Below are positions 54,500-63,136 of a stretch of 64,000 nt of DNA, piece after piece. Made by a program: the position numbers and the translations under genes. Origin of the DNA: Candidatus Goldiibacteriota bacterium HGW-Goldbacteria-1. Lineage in GTDB: Bacteria; Oederibacteriota; PGYV01. Each line of letters begins with the position of its first letter. Position 1 is the stretch's first letter. The notes under the pieces are model-generated. The model was not told the origin of the DNA. It saw nothing but the letters and a program-made list of their open reading frames with translations, and searched no databases. The stretch lies in the NCBI GenBank assembly GCA_002839855.1, contig PGYV01000004.1, forward strand, positions 69,556-133,555, in the 5' to 3' direction.

Positions 54500-55312
54500 T
54501 TAAGGCCTGTTTTTTCCCTTATCCAAAATTGTGGCGAATAATTTAACACCTTTAAATCCTGACTTTTCAGCCAGTTTTACTTCTTTTATAAAGACATAAT
54601 GCGCTGAAACCATGTGATAAATCAGCCCTTCCACGCCGTCAAGAAAACCAAGTTTTAAAAAATAGTGTTTTAAAAAATATGACACAGGCTTTATTAAAAT
54701 TGTATATCCCGTTGCCCTTCTGCCGTTATGAACGTTCTTTTGCGCTTCCAGCCCCGTATATCTATTCACCGTATCTAAATGCGCTTTAACTCCGGGCTTT
54801 GTAAAATGCAGAAGCGCGTTTTTAAACTGCCCTGTCGTGCCGTTTACCTTAAGCCCTTCGTGAATTATCGCCCCTTCAAAAGAACCGGTATTTCTTTTGA
54901 AAAACCTTAACTGCCTGTCAGGATACAGCCCGCCAAAACGCAGAAATTTCCCCGTGTAATATAAGTTTTTCCTTGGGATATAATAGCCGTCACAAGGGCT
55001 TTTTGAACTGCTGATATTTATTATCTCTTCCGCCAGTTTTTCTTCTATTACTTCATCCGCGTCTAAAGACAGCACCCATTTGCCTGTGGCTTTTGATATG
55101 GCGTAGTTTTTCTGGTCGGCAAACCCTTTAAAATTATTATTATAAACTTTAGCGCCGCGCTTACGGGCTGTCTGTACGGTATTGTCAGTACTGCCGCCAT
55201 CCACCACTATTACTTCCCCTGCCCAGGCAGCGGATTCAAGGCACCGCGATATTATGCGCCCTTCATTCTGCGCAATTATTACTACAGAGACATTACCCGC
55301 GGTTTTGTTCAT
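54500..55312 (-). CDS. Glycosyltransferase family 2 (WaaE/KdtX-like)
   Basis: 270 residues, GT-A fold. VVIIAQNEGRIISRCLES near 10, EVIVVDGGSTDNTVQTA near 35 and the metal-binding LSLDADEVI near 82. The combination with YIPRKNLYYTGKFLRFGGLYPDRQLRFFKR (seen in part) resembles the LPS-core beta-glucosyltransferase WaaE group. It overlaps the preceding GT4 gene by 20 bp and ends just before the shared terminator. Confidence 0.9.
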   Translation of the reverse strand: MNKTAGNVSVVIIAQNEGRIISRCLESAAWAGEVIVVDGGSTDNTVQTARKRGAKVYNNNFKGFADQKNYAISKATGKWVLSLDADEVIEEKLAEEIINISSSKSPCDGYYIPRKNLYYTGKFLRFGGLYPDRQLRFFKRNTGSFEGAIIHEGLKVNGTTGQFKNALLHFTKPGVKAHLDTVNRYTGLEAQKNVHNGRRATGYTILIKPVSYFLKHYFLKLGFLDGVEGLIYHMVSAHYVFIKEVKLAEKSGFKGVKLFATILDKGKNRP

Positions 55313-56438
55313 TTATTATACCTTCTATCAGTGATGCCGTCTTATCCACCTGCGCTTTTACGGTAAAATTTTCTTTTACATTTTTCGCCGCCGCCCTGCC
55401 GGCCTTTATAAGCTGTTTTTTGTACTTCATTACATCAAGCAGTTTTGCAGCCAGCGCTTCGGCGGATACTTCTTTAACAAGATACCCGTTAACACCGTCT
55501 TTTATTATTTCAGGAGTACCGCCGGTATTAAACGCCACCACCGGCACCATCATTGAAGAGGCTTCAAGGGTTACCATTCCAAACGGCTCCGCGGGGGACG
55601 GAAGCACAAAAACATCAAAAGCGGGAATAAAAAGTTTTCTGTCGCCGTATCCGGCAAAGATAAAATTATTTTTAAGGGCTTTACCGGCCGCTTTTTCCCT
55701 TAGATACTTTTCATATTCTTCATCACCCTGTGCCCCTTTGCCGGCAATTAAAAACTTTATATTTTTACATTTTTTCACGGCTATTTCCGCGGCGTCTATT
55801 AGCAGTTCTATTCCCTTATTTCGCCTGAAAAAACCAACGGTACCGGCTACAAATCCGTTTTTAACGCCGTATTTTGCCCTTATCTTATCCCTTTGTGTTT
55901 TAGAATACTTCAGCGGGTCCATTCCATTATGAATTACTGCCATTTTTCCGCCTTTCACGCCCGCGTTTTTCATTGACCGCATAACCGCGCCCGAAACACA
56001 TATTATCTTTTTTACAAACATGGATAAAAACGCCGAGTTAAGCCCAAAATAAGAAAGGGGTTTTTTATCAACTATAATGTGCTTGTGCCATATCATTTTC
56101 ATGCCGGCAAAATAAGCGGGCATAGCCGTTAATTTAAGGCTTAAAAAACCATTTGCATATAAAAGTGAGGCGCCTGAATTTCTTAAATAGGCATAAGCGG
56201 CCTTTGCGAATCTGAAGTATGCAAAAACATACCTGTACCGGGGTTTTTTGGGCGCTTTTATGATTGTGTATTTTATTTTATTTGTTTTTAAAAGGGTTTC
56301 AAAAGGGCCCTCTTTCATCAGCAGAACTTCCACATCATACGTCTTTCTTAAACCCTTTAACAGGTTAAGCAGCACAATCTGGCCGCCTCCAATAAAAGAA
56401 AAATATTCCGCGAATATTATTTTTTTCTTACCACTCAT
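55293..56438 (-). CDS. Glycosyltransferase family 4
   Basis: 381 residues, GT-B fold. FSFIGGGQIVLLNLLKGL near 15 and the donor-site signature PSPAEPFGMVTLEASSMMVPVVAF near 278 (E-x7-E). A nucleotide-sugar transferase of unknown sugar, possibly for lipopolysaccharide or exopolysaccharide. Gene ends overlap both neighbours (20 bp with the GT2, 11 bp with the PorV-like gene). Confidence 0.9.
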   Translation of the reverse strand: MSGKKKIIFAEYFSFIGGGQIVLLNLLKGLRKTYDVEVLLMKEGPFETLLKTNKIKYTIIKAPKKPRYRYVFAYFRFAKAAYAYLRNSGASLLYANGFLSLKLTAMPAYFAGMKMIWHKHIIVDKKPLSYFGLNSAFLSMFVKKIICVSGAVMRSMKNAGVKGGKMAVIHNGMDPLKYSKTQRDKIRAKYGVKNGFVAGTVGFFRRNKGIELLIDAAEIAVKKCKNIKFLIAGKGAQGDEEYEKYLREKAAGKALKNNFIFAGYGDRKLFIPAFDVFVLPSPAEPFGMVTLEASSMMVPVVAFNTGGTPEIIKDGVNGYLVKEVSAEALAAKLLDVMKYKKQLIKAGRAAAKNVKENFTVKAQVDKTASLIEGIINEQNRG

Positions 56439-57438
56439 TTATTTTTGCCTTTTCTGTTTTTGTCACATCATCCACTTTGGCGAAATGCGGAAAAATATAG
56501 TCCGCGGTAATTCCAATTCTGTGGTTTGCCTCGCCGGGAAGTATGTTGTCGGGTTTAAAAGCGTAATCAAATTTAACATAAAATATTTCTGACGGCTTAA
56601 GCTTAATGCCTGCACCCGCCGTAATATTCTGCCCGTCAAATCCCATCCTGATTGCGGCAAAATCATTCCATGTAAGCTCGCCGCCGATAGCGCCTTTTAT
56701 ATACTCATAAGTGGAATAGAAAAAATCAGCCGAAGCCGAAAGGTTAAGACCCTTTACTTCAAACGGTTCTGCTGCACGCGCAGAGATACCGGCCGCGGCA
56801 GTTAACGGAATACTTTCCACCATAGTGGAATTATTCCAGGTAATAAAAGTGCTGATGTTGGAAACATTAATCCCCGCCTTTAACCATTCATTAATCAGCA
56901 GTATGGCTCCAAAATCAAAACCCGTACCTGAACCCCGCGTTTTTCCTATCGCTTCAATATAGTATCTGAAATTTCCGCCGACAAAAAGATTGCCGGCAAG
57001 GGTGGTTGCGGCAGTGAAGATAAAAACATTAACCGAATCGGAAATTAGCGATTCCGGTTCGTATGAATCGGTTGACCTTACCTCTATATCGCCGCCGGCG
57101 CTGTAATTGAACCAGGAAAATCCCACTGAATATATGTTTTTATGTATATCAAACGGCTTGCCTATTGATATATAATTTACCGCCCTGTCAAAAGACATAA
57201 GATAGGTTTCAGCGGACAGCTGAAGGTCAGGCAGAAGCACCAGCCCCGCCGGGTTATAAACGGCAGAAGCGGTATCATCAGCCGCGGCTGTATACGCGCT
57301 TCCCATACCTGTTGCCCTTACTCCGGCTCCAAGTTTGGTGTACGCTCCCGGCTGGCCGCCTTCCGCCAATAACAAAACGGATGCCGATATAATCAGCGCA
57401 CCGGCAATTATTGTTTTCTTAAAAATGGTTATAAACAA
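56428..57438 (-). CDS. PorV/PorQ-like outer-membrane beta-barrel protein
   Basis: 336 residues. Signal peptide (IIAGALIISASVLLLAEG) and then AYTKLGAGVRATGMGSAYTAAADDTASAVYNPAGL, seen in part: the GxRxxGMGxAxxAxADDxxAxxxNPAGL block of the FadL/PorV superfamily. The rest is alternating beta strands ending in a strand with aromatic residues. PorV is the outer-membrane shuttle of the type IX secretion system. The likely start is TTG (AGGAG 9 bases upstream). It lies directly after a protease that carries a C-terminal sorting-like domain. Confidence 0.8.
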   Translation of the reverse strand: MFITIFKKTIIAGALIISASVLLLAEGGQPGAYTKLGAGVRATGMGSAYTAAADDTASAVYNPAGLVLLPDLQLSAETYLMSFDRAVNYISIGKPFDIHKNIYSVGFSWFNYSAGGDIEVRSTDSYEPESLISDSVNVFIFTAATTLAGNLFVGGNFRYYIEAIGKTRGSGTGFDFGAILLINEWLKAGINVSNISTFITWNNSTMVESIPLTAAAGISARAAEPFEVKGLNLSASADFFYSTYEYIKGAIGGELTWNDFAAIRMGFDGQNITAGAGIKLKPSEIFYVKFDYAFKPDNILPGEANHRIGITADYIFPHFAKVDDVTKTEKAKINEW

Positions 57439-57456
57439 ATGTTTACTCCTGTCATA

Positions 57457-59001
57457 TCAGTATAAAACCGTTATTTTATTTTTACCTCTAACCGTGCCGC
57501 TGCTTACCGTAAAAAAATAAGTCCCGTTTCCGGCTTTGCGTCCGCTTGTGGTTTTGCCGTCCCATTTAACGTAATTGTAACCTGTGTACGCGGCTGAAAC
57601 ATCAACTGTCTTTTTCCATACAACATCACCCGCCGCGTCATAAATGGTAATAACAGTTTCAGCCGGGGCTGATAAGACATATGTGATGGTTGTGTTTCTT
57701 TCACGGTCGGGAGAAAAAGGGTTTGGCCAGTTATAAGTGCGCATTTCAACCGCCCTGTCAGGGTTTTCAGTCAGCGCCCTGTAGGCGTTTATCCTGCCCC
57801 AGCCGGTCTTAATGTCATAACCGGGGTCGCCTATGTCATCCGCTGACATCTGCATTATTTTTCTGACCCGTTCTTCTTTAATCCCGGGGTTTAAAAGTAC
57901 AACCTGCGCGGCAAGCGCGGACACAAACGGCGCGGAAAACGAAGTGCCATCCACGGATTCATAACCCGAATTCTTTGATGTCGTTGTAATACCCACACCC
58001 GGCGCTGTTAAATCAACTTTACCGTAGGTGGAAAAGTTCGCTTTATTATCATTTATATCGGAAGCCCCGACACTTATCACCTGTGAATAAGCGGCAGGGT
58101 AAATCTTCTCGTTTATTCCTGAATTTCCGGAAGAAGCTACAAGCACACACCCTTTTCCAGCGGCATAAGCCACCGCATTCTGCAGGGTAATTCCTCCGTA
58201 GCTGCCGCCAAAACTCATGTTTATTACGTGCGCCCCATTGTCGGCCGCCCACACGCAGGCGTAATAGATATCCGCATCATGGCCAAAACCGTCTTCATCA
58301 AGCGCCTTTATAGGCATTACTTTTATCAAAGAACTGCCATTGCTGTAGGCCGCACCTGCTATTCCATTTCCATTATTTGTATTTGCCGCAATTATTCCCG
58401 TCACAAGCGTTCCGTGCCCTTCATCCGCGTCATCATCCACATTACCGCTTCCATCAATAGCGTTTATCCCGTTAACTGTAGTGCCGATAATATCAGAATG
58501 TTCCCTTCTTAGACCGGTATCAATAACAGCAACAATAACCTGCCTGTTAAGCCCTGAAGTAATAAGCGATTCCTTGTAAACTTTGTCCTCTTCTATTTTA
58601 TTATAACCCCATTGGCTGCCGTTTTGATAATACGTATCATCAGGCCCGCCAGTAAGAGGAGTATACCCTGCTTTTCTTTTATAGTTTGGTTCCGCGTATT
58701 CAACAAAAGGAAGCGAGGAGAAATAGGAGATTTTTTCTGTGATATTAATGCCGTCCGGTACTTCAACACAGCGGATGTCAAGGGCGCTAAAGTGCGGCCG
58801 AATGTCCCTGCAGCCGCCTTCTTCAATAACAGAAACAATAAGGCTATCGCGTGAAGTGCTTTTCCAGCCGCGTTCTTTGGCGTAACTTTCCATTACAGAC
58901 GGTTCAAATACTTTTTTAAACCCTATAATTATGCTCTCTGCTGCCGTTAAAGAAAAGGCAAACGATATAAATACTATCAATAACGCAGCGGTTTTTTTCA
59001 A
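57457..59001 (-). CDS. Secreted subtilisin-like serine protease with FlgD-like C-terminal domain
   Basis: 514 residues. Signal peptide (MKKTAALLIVFISFAFSLTAA), I9-like propeptide region to about 108, S8 domain with Asp161 (VAVIDTGL), His196 (DEGHGT) and Ser354 (GTSFSAPF), oxyanion Asn293 (ASSGN). C-terminal about 85 residues (YNWPNPFSP...IYDAAGDVVWKK...WDGKTTSGRKAGNGTYFFTV) are a FlgD-like Ig/type IX sorting-like domain. It starts with TTG straight after the coaBC stop (TAA-TTG). Extracellular protein turnover or surface processing is the likely role. Confidence 0.9.
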   Translation of the reverse strand: MKKTAALLIVFISFAFSLTAAESIIIGFKKVFEPSVMESYAKERGWKSTSRDSLIVSVIEEGGCRDIRPHFSALDIRCVEVPDGINITEKISYFSSLPFVEYAEPNYKRKAGYTPLTGGPDDTYYQNGSQWGYNKIEEDKVYKESLITSGLNRQVIVAVIDTGLRREHSDIIGTTVNGINAIDGSGNVDDDADEGHGTLVTGIIAANTNNGNGIAGAAYSNGSSLIKVMPIKALDEDGFGHDADIYYACVWAADNGAHVINMSFGGSYGGITLQNAVAYAAGKGCVLVASSGNSGINEKIYPAAYSQVISVGASDINDNKANFSTYGKVDLTAPGVGITTTSKNSGYESVDGTSFSAPFVSALAAQVVLLNPGIKEERVRKIMQMSADDIGDPGYDIKTGWGRINAYRALTENPDRAVEMRTYNWPNPFSPDRERNTTITYVLSAPAETVITIYDAAGDVVWKKTVDVSAAYTGYNYVKWDGKTTSGRKAGNGTYFFTVSSGTVRGKNKITVLY

Positions 59002-60183
59002 TTACCCACCCGCTTTTATTATGCTGTCTATTATCACAGAGGCAAGTTCCTGCTTTGTACCGCCTCCCGAAAAAACCTTTTTCCCGTTTTTGGTAAAAAT
59101 AGTTATGGCGTTGTCATCAGATTCAAACCCGCGGCCTTCTTTTGATATGTCATTAAAGACTATCATGTTTAATTTTTTCCTTTTCATCTTTTCAACGGCC
59201 CTCTTTTCCCCGCCTTCGCTTTCCGCGGAAAAGCCCGCTATAAACTTTTTGCCTTTATTGGCCGCGGCCCAGGCTATTATGTCTTCGGTGGGTGTAAGTT
59301 TTATTTCAAGGCCTTCCCCCCTTTTCATCTTGCCTTTGTGCCTTGGCACAGTGTAGTCGCCGACGGCAGCCGCACCTATAACAATATCAGTTTCCTTAAG
59401 GTTTTCTTTAACCGCATCCATCATATCAGATGCAGATAAGACTTCCACGATTTTATCCGCCCCCGGAATATAGGATGTCTTACCTGTGATAAAAATAACT
59501 TTTGCGCCGCGCGTTTTTGCTTCCTGTGCAAGATAATATCCGGTTTTGCCGGATGAAGGGTTGGATATAAAACGGACATCGTCAATGAATTCCCTTGTGG
59601 GGCCGGACGTAATAAGTACTGTTTTACCGGTCAGGGATTTTTTTTTTAGCGCTGCCGTGACAGCAGACACAATTTTTTCCGTGTCTTCAATGTGGCCGTC
59701 GCCTTTGTCGCCGCAGGCAAGTTTCCCTTTTTTGGGGCCTATGAAAACATAACCCAGTTTTTCAAGCTTATTCACGTTTTCTTTTACAATTTTATTGTTC
59801 CACATGGCAGTATTCATCGCAGGCGCGATAAATACCCTTTTGCCGGACGCCGCCATCACCACCGTTGTTAAAAGGTCATCCGCAATTCCGGACGCTATTT
59901 TGCCGATTACATCGGCGCTTGCCGGCGCGATAACAACCGCAGCGCAGTTCTGCGCAAGGCCGATGTGCGTGACAGGCGATGAATGATTTTTAGATTCAAA
60001 AAACAGGTCATCGTACACGGGATTCCCGGACAGCGTGCGCAGCGTAAGCGGGGTGATAAATTCTTTAGCCCCGTCCGTCAGCACGCAGTTTACGTTAAAT
60101 CCGGAATCCTGAAACCTTCTGACCATGTCTGCCGCCCTGTATGCGGCAATGCTTCCTGTCACGCCAAGAAGTATCGTATCCAT
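59002..60183 (-). CDS. coaBC: Bifunctional phosphopantothenoylcysteine decarboxylase/synthetase
   Basis: Two steps of coenzyme A synthesis in one protein. 393 residues. CoaC domain (about 1-180): GVTGSIAAYRAADMVRR flavin site, HSSPVTHIGLAQNC with catalytic His, PAMNTAMW and ACGDKGDGH (catalytic Cys). CoaB domain (about 185-393): VLITSGPTREFIDDVRFISN and SSGKTGYYLA. Follows rpoZ by 3 bp in the order gmk-rpoZ-coaBC. Confidence 0.96.
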   Translation of the reverse strand: MDTILLGVTGSIAAYRAADMVRRFQDSGFNVNCVLTDGAKEFITPLTLRTLSGNPVYDDLFFESKNHSSPVTHIGLAQNCAAVVIAPASADVIGKIASGIADDLLTTVVMAASGKRVFIAPAMNTAMWNNKIVKENVNKLEKLGYVFIGPKKGKLACGDKGDGHIEDTEKIVSAVTAALKKKSLTGKTVLITSGPTREFIDDVRFISNPSSGKTGYYLAQEAKTRGAKVIFITGKTSYIPGADKIVEVLSASDMMDAVKENLKETDIVIGAAAVGDYTVPRHKGKMKRGEGLEIKLTPTEDIIAWAAANKGKKFIAGFSAESEGGEKRAVEKMKRKKLNMIVFNDISKEGRGFESDDNAITIFTKNGKKVFSGGGTKQELASVIIDSIIKAGG

Positions 60184-60186
60184 TTT

Positions 60187-60420
60187 TTATTTGTCTTTTT
60201 CCACGTTGATTATATCAAGGTCAAAATCAGCAAATTTCAGTTTGCCTTCCCTGAATTCTTTTATCGCGATAACCGGGGGTTTGGTCTTTCTGTCTTTTTC
60301 TTCTATCTCACCAAGATTCTCCCTTATTTCTTTAGCCCTGTTTGAAATCACAATAACCGCCGCGTACTTGTTGGGCATCTTTTCCGTAAGATCCTCGCTT
60401 GAAAAATCTATCTTCTTCAT
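60187..60420 (-). CDS. rpoZ: RNA polymerase omega subunit
   Basis: 77 residues, normal length. The conserved NKYAAVIVISNRAKEI at residues 17-32 (omega helix binding the beta' subunit) followed by an acidic linker and PPVIAIKEFREGKL. The 4-bp overlap with gmk and 3-bp gap to coaBC are the conserved gmk-rpoZ-coaBC layout and settle the call for such a small protein. Confidence 0.93.
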   Translation of the reverse strand: MKKIDFSSEDLTEKMPNKYAAVIVISNRAKEIRENLGEIEEKDRKTKPPVIAIKEFREGKLKFADFDLDIINVEKDK

Positions 60421-60998
60421 TTATTGCCTCCTTTTTCCTGTATTTCAAGGTTGACTATATAGTCAAGGTATTTAACCGCGTGTTCCACGCTGTCATTTAT
60501 TATTATGTAATCGTACTTTTTTCTTTCAAGCATTTCTTTTTTGCCAAGTTCTATCCTTTTTTTCATATCCTCTTCAGACTCTGTCTTTCTGTTCTTCAGC
60601 CTGTTTTCAAGTTCTTTCAGGGAAGGCGGTATGATAAAAATTGTCACGCATTTGTCCTTAAGTTTTTTCTTAAGGTTTTTAGCGCCCTGTATGTCCACAT
60701 CCATTATTACATTTTTGCCCTCTTCTGTGCTTTTTATTAAGGGTTTCTTTGGAGTGCCGTAAAAATTGTCAAGCACCCTGGCGTATTCAAGAAACTCGCC
60801 TTTTCTGATAAGCCTTTTGAATTCATCCTGCGTATAGAAAAAATAATGCTCTCCGTTTTTTTCGCCCGCCCGCGGCTGCCTTGTTGTGGCGGAAACAGAA
60901 ACCGTGAAATCACTGCGGTTCTTTAAAAAACCGCTTGTAACCGTAGTCTTGCCCGCGCCCGACGGAGCGGATATCACAAATATAAGCCCTTTTTTCAT
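60417..60998 (-). CDS. gmk: Guanylate kinase
   Basis: Converts GMP to GDP with ATP. 193 residues. P-loop SAPSGAGKTT at 10-19, GMP-binding SATTRQPRAGEKNGEHY near 36 and the FYTQDEF lid region. Overlaps remA and rpoZ by 4 bp each. Confidence 0.96.
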   Translation of the reverse strand: MKKGLIFVISAPSGAGKTTVTSGFLKNRSDFTVSVSATTRQPRAGEKNGEHYFFYTQDEFKRLIRKGEFLEYARVLDNFYGTPKKPLIKSTEEGKNVIMDVDIQGAKNLKKKLKDKCVTIFIIPPSLKELENRLKNRKTESEEDMKKRIELGKKEMLERKKYDYIIINDSVEHAVKYLDYIVNLEIQEKGGNK

Positions 60999-61300
60999 TT
61001 TTTATCCGGTTCCTTTTCCTTAATTTTTTCTTTTGGCGCTTCCTTTAACTGCTTCTTTTCCTGCCTTACACTTTCAAGCCTTCCGCCAAGGGTTTCCGGC
61101 TGTATGGCGCATATTATGTAATGCCCGCTGTCGGTAATCACGACAGACTTAACTTTTTTGCCATGGGTGGCGTCAATTAACTTTCCCGCGTTTCCTGCCG
61201 TTTCTATCATGCGCCTGACCGGGGTGGAATTGACGGCAATTATGGAAATTACCCTTGATGCCACCACCGCGTTGTCAAACCCTAAATTCAAAAGCTCCAT
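60995..61300 (-). CDS. RemA/DUF370-family DNA-binding regulator
   Basis: 101 residues. The core (MELLNLGFDNAVVASRVISIIAVNSTPVRRMIETA, seen in part) matches the RemA family of B. subtilis matrix regulators, which assemble into rings that bind DNA. It is longer than usual by a Lys/Glu-rich tail (about residues 80-101) that may be unstructured. Encoded between yicC and gmk as in Firmicutes. Targets here are unknown. Confidence 0.9.
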   Translation of the reverse strand: MELLNLGFDNAVVASRVISIIAVNSTPVRRMIETAGNAGKLIDATHGKKVKSVVITDSGHYIICAIQPETLGGRLESVRQEKKQLKEAPKEKIKEKEPDKK

Positions 61301-61331
61301 TATTGCCGCACCTTCTTAAAGTTGCAGGCCG

Positions 61332-62192
61332 CTACTCCAGGTTCTGCGCCTGCTCTCTTATTTTTTCCGTGGTCTCTTTTATGGAAATAACGCTGTGAGA
61401 AACCGCGGGGTTTGACACTTTTGACGCAATGGTGTTAACTTCCCTGTAAAGTTCCTGCGCCAGAAAATCTATCTTTCTTCCCGCCACTTCACCGGAACTT
61501 ATAAATACTTCCAGCTGTTTTATGTGTGAACTAATCCTCACCAGTTCTTCTGTGATGTTGTGTTTGTCCAGCGCTTCCACCACGTCCAGGCTTAAGAAAC
61601 TTTTTGCCTCTTTGCCTTCAAGTATCTTGGAAAGGCGTTCGCGGGTTTTCTGTATGTATTCTTCCTTAAAAGTTTCAAAGTGCCCTTTTATCTTTTTTGC
61701 TTCCGCGTCTATAAAAGCGGCCCTTTTGCCTATATCCGCAAGAAGCCGGGTTCCTTCTTTCTTTTTCATCTTCATAAAATCTTCAAAAGCATCTTCTATG
61801 GAAGGCTTAACTTTTTCCCACGTGTATGAAGCGCCGCCCACGGTTTCTGTCTTTACAATCCCTTCAACCCTTTCAATGATAAGGGACGCGGGGACTTCCT
61901 GTTTAATGCCCGCGGTCTTATAAAGTTTCTTTAAAGCCGCGTAAGCGGACTTAAAAAGTTTTTCATCTGTCTCCACTTTTTTTGCCGCGTTGTTCTTTTC
62001 TATGTTCACATACAGGTCTATCCTTCCCCTGTTTATCTTTTCATTCAGGAATTTGTATATATACGGCTCTGCCGCAAAAAACTCGGAAGGCAGATGCAGC
62101 ACCACTTCTTTATACTTTGAATTAAGCCCTCTTAAATTTATGGAATATCCCTGCGCGCGGAATGTTCCCCATCCTGTCATGCTGTAAGACAT
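61332..62192 (-). CDS. YicC-family endoribonuclease-like protein
   Basis: 286 residues. The start MSYSMTGWGTFRAQ (SMTGFG motif of the family), SLNSKY-like RGLNSKYKEV, and the C-terminal domain GRKIDFLAQELYREVNTIASKVSN with VISIKETTEKIREQAQNLE. YicC proteins are metal-dependent RNases in E. coli and relatives. First gene of the yicC-remA-gmk-rpoZ-coaBC run, with 31 bp before remA. Confidence 0.93.
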   Translation of the reverse strand: MSYSMTGWGTFRAQGYSINLRGLNSKYKEVVLHLPSEFFAAEPYIYKFLNEKINRGRIDLYVNIEKNNAAKKVETDEKLFKSAYAALKKLYKTAGIKQEVPASLIIERVEGIVKTETVGGASYTWEKVKPSIEDAFEDFMKMKKKEGTRLLADIGKRAAFIDAEAKKIKGHFETFKEEYIQKTRERLSKILEGKEAKSFLSLDVVEALDKHNITEELVRISSHIKQLEVFISSGEVAGRKIDFLAQELYREVNTIASKVSNPAVSHSVISIKETTEKIREQAQNLE

Positions 62193-62229
62193 ATGTTATC
62201 CTCTCGTTTGGGCTTTTAAGCCCGTAATT

Positions 62230-62862
62230 TTATTTGGTAAGTACCACTCCAAAAGTAATAATTGAAACCACAAGCGCTGTCAGCCCTATATACGGCCAGC
62301 TGGCTATCATGTTAAGAACGTTGTCATCGGTACCATAAGCGGACTTAAGCCCGTTTATCTCTTTTTTTAGCCTTGCAATTTCCCTTTCGTTATTTTCAAT
62401 CTCTTTTCTTAAGACTCCCATAATGTCATCCCAGCTCTGCATTTTGCCGGTCCTTGCGTCCATCTGCTGTTTGACGTCAGAAAACTCTTTCATATAGACA
62501 TCTGCTTTTTCTTTATATTTAATAAACCTTTCATCAAGCAGGGCAATGCTTTCTTTTACGCCCGCAAGCGAAGCCACAGCCGACCTTGTTTCTATGCTTT
62601 TTTCATCCGCAATAGCCAGCTGATTTTTTACCCGTTCAAGTTCTGTCTTTAACGCGGCCATTTCCTGTTTCATTGCCTGCGCGGCTGTTATCGCGTCTTC
62701 AGCCGCTTTTAAAGCTGAATCAGACCTGTTCTTTGCAGCATCAAGTTTTTCCTGGAATACGGTATTATCCGGCTGCGCAGCAGGCGTAACCGCGCCTTCC
62801 GCGAAAAGCGCGGAGGACATTATAAAAAATATAACAGCTAAAAATAAATTACTTGGCTTCAT
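62230..62862 (-). CDS. Exported coiled-coil protein with C-terminal membrane anchor
   Basis: 210 residues from the ATG at 62862, which gives a clean signal peptide (MKPSNLFLAVIFFIMSSALFAEG); the longer frame to 63012 has an aberrant Cys/Trp-rich start that overlaps the upstream gene. Most of the protein (about 30-180) is heptad-rich coiled coil (AADAA/KMEQ-type repeats such as [20 protein letters not shown]), followed by one hydrophobic helix at the end (TALVVSIITFGVVLT). It looks like a periplasmic rod held at the inner membrane. No family recognised. Overlaps the next small membrane-protein gene by 14 bp. Confidence 0.65.
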   Translation of the reverse strand: MKPSNLFLAVIFFIMSSALFAEGAVTPAAQPDNTVFQEKLDAAKNRSDSALKAAEDAITAAQAMKQEMAALKTELERVKNQLAIADEKSIETRSAVASLAGVKESIALLDERFIKYKEKADVYMKEFSDVKQQMDARTGKMQSWDDIMGVLRKEIENNEREIARLKKEINGLKSAYGTDDNVLNMIASWPYIGLTALVVSIITFGVVLTK

Positions 62863-63121
62863 TTTTATCCGCCAGCCTGTCATAAACAAAATCAAACATA
62901 GAAACAATTGTAAAGCCCATGCCGAACACCAGAAAAATAAAAGTGAACACGCTGGACATAACGCCGTCCCACTTGGCGCCGGTGGAGATAAACACCACAA
63001 TTGACAGGACAATTAAAAACGCCCAGAACATCGCGTTTATTACAAGGTAGTCCTTCATTGTGTACTTTGTGTCGTCTGATACCGCTGCCTTCCTGTTTTC
63101 TTTGTTTTTATTCTTTGCCAT
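62849..63121 (-). CDS. Small two-span membrane protein (hypothetical)
   Basis: 90 residues: basic N-terminus, two membrane helices (about 28-46 and 55-75) and a short C-terminal tail. The pair with the coiled-coil gene downstream, sharing 14 bp, suggests that the two proteins act together. No family recognised. Confidence 0.65.
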   Translation of the reverse strand: MAKNKNKENRKAAVSDDTKYTMKDYLVINAMFWAFLIVLSIVVFISTGAKWDGVMSSVFTFIFLVFGMGFTIVSMFDFVYDRLADKNEAK

Positions 63122-63136
63122 TTTTCACCCCTTAAA

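Noticed and set aside
62863-63012. N-terminal extension of the coiled-coil protein
   Set aside because: It lies antisense-like over the neighbouring gene in another frame and is Cys/Trp-rich; the ATG at 62862 gives a clean signal peptide.
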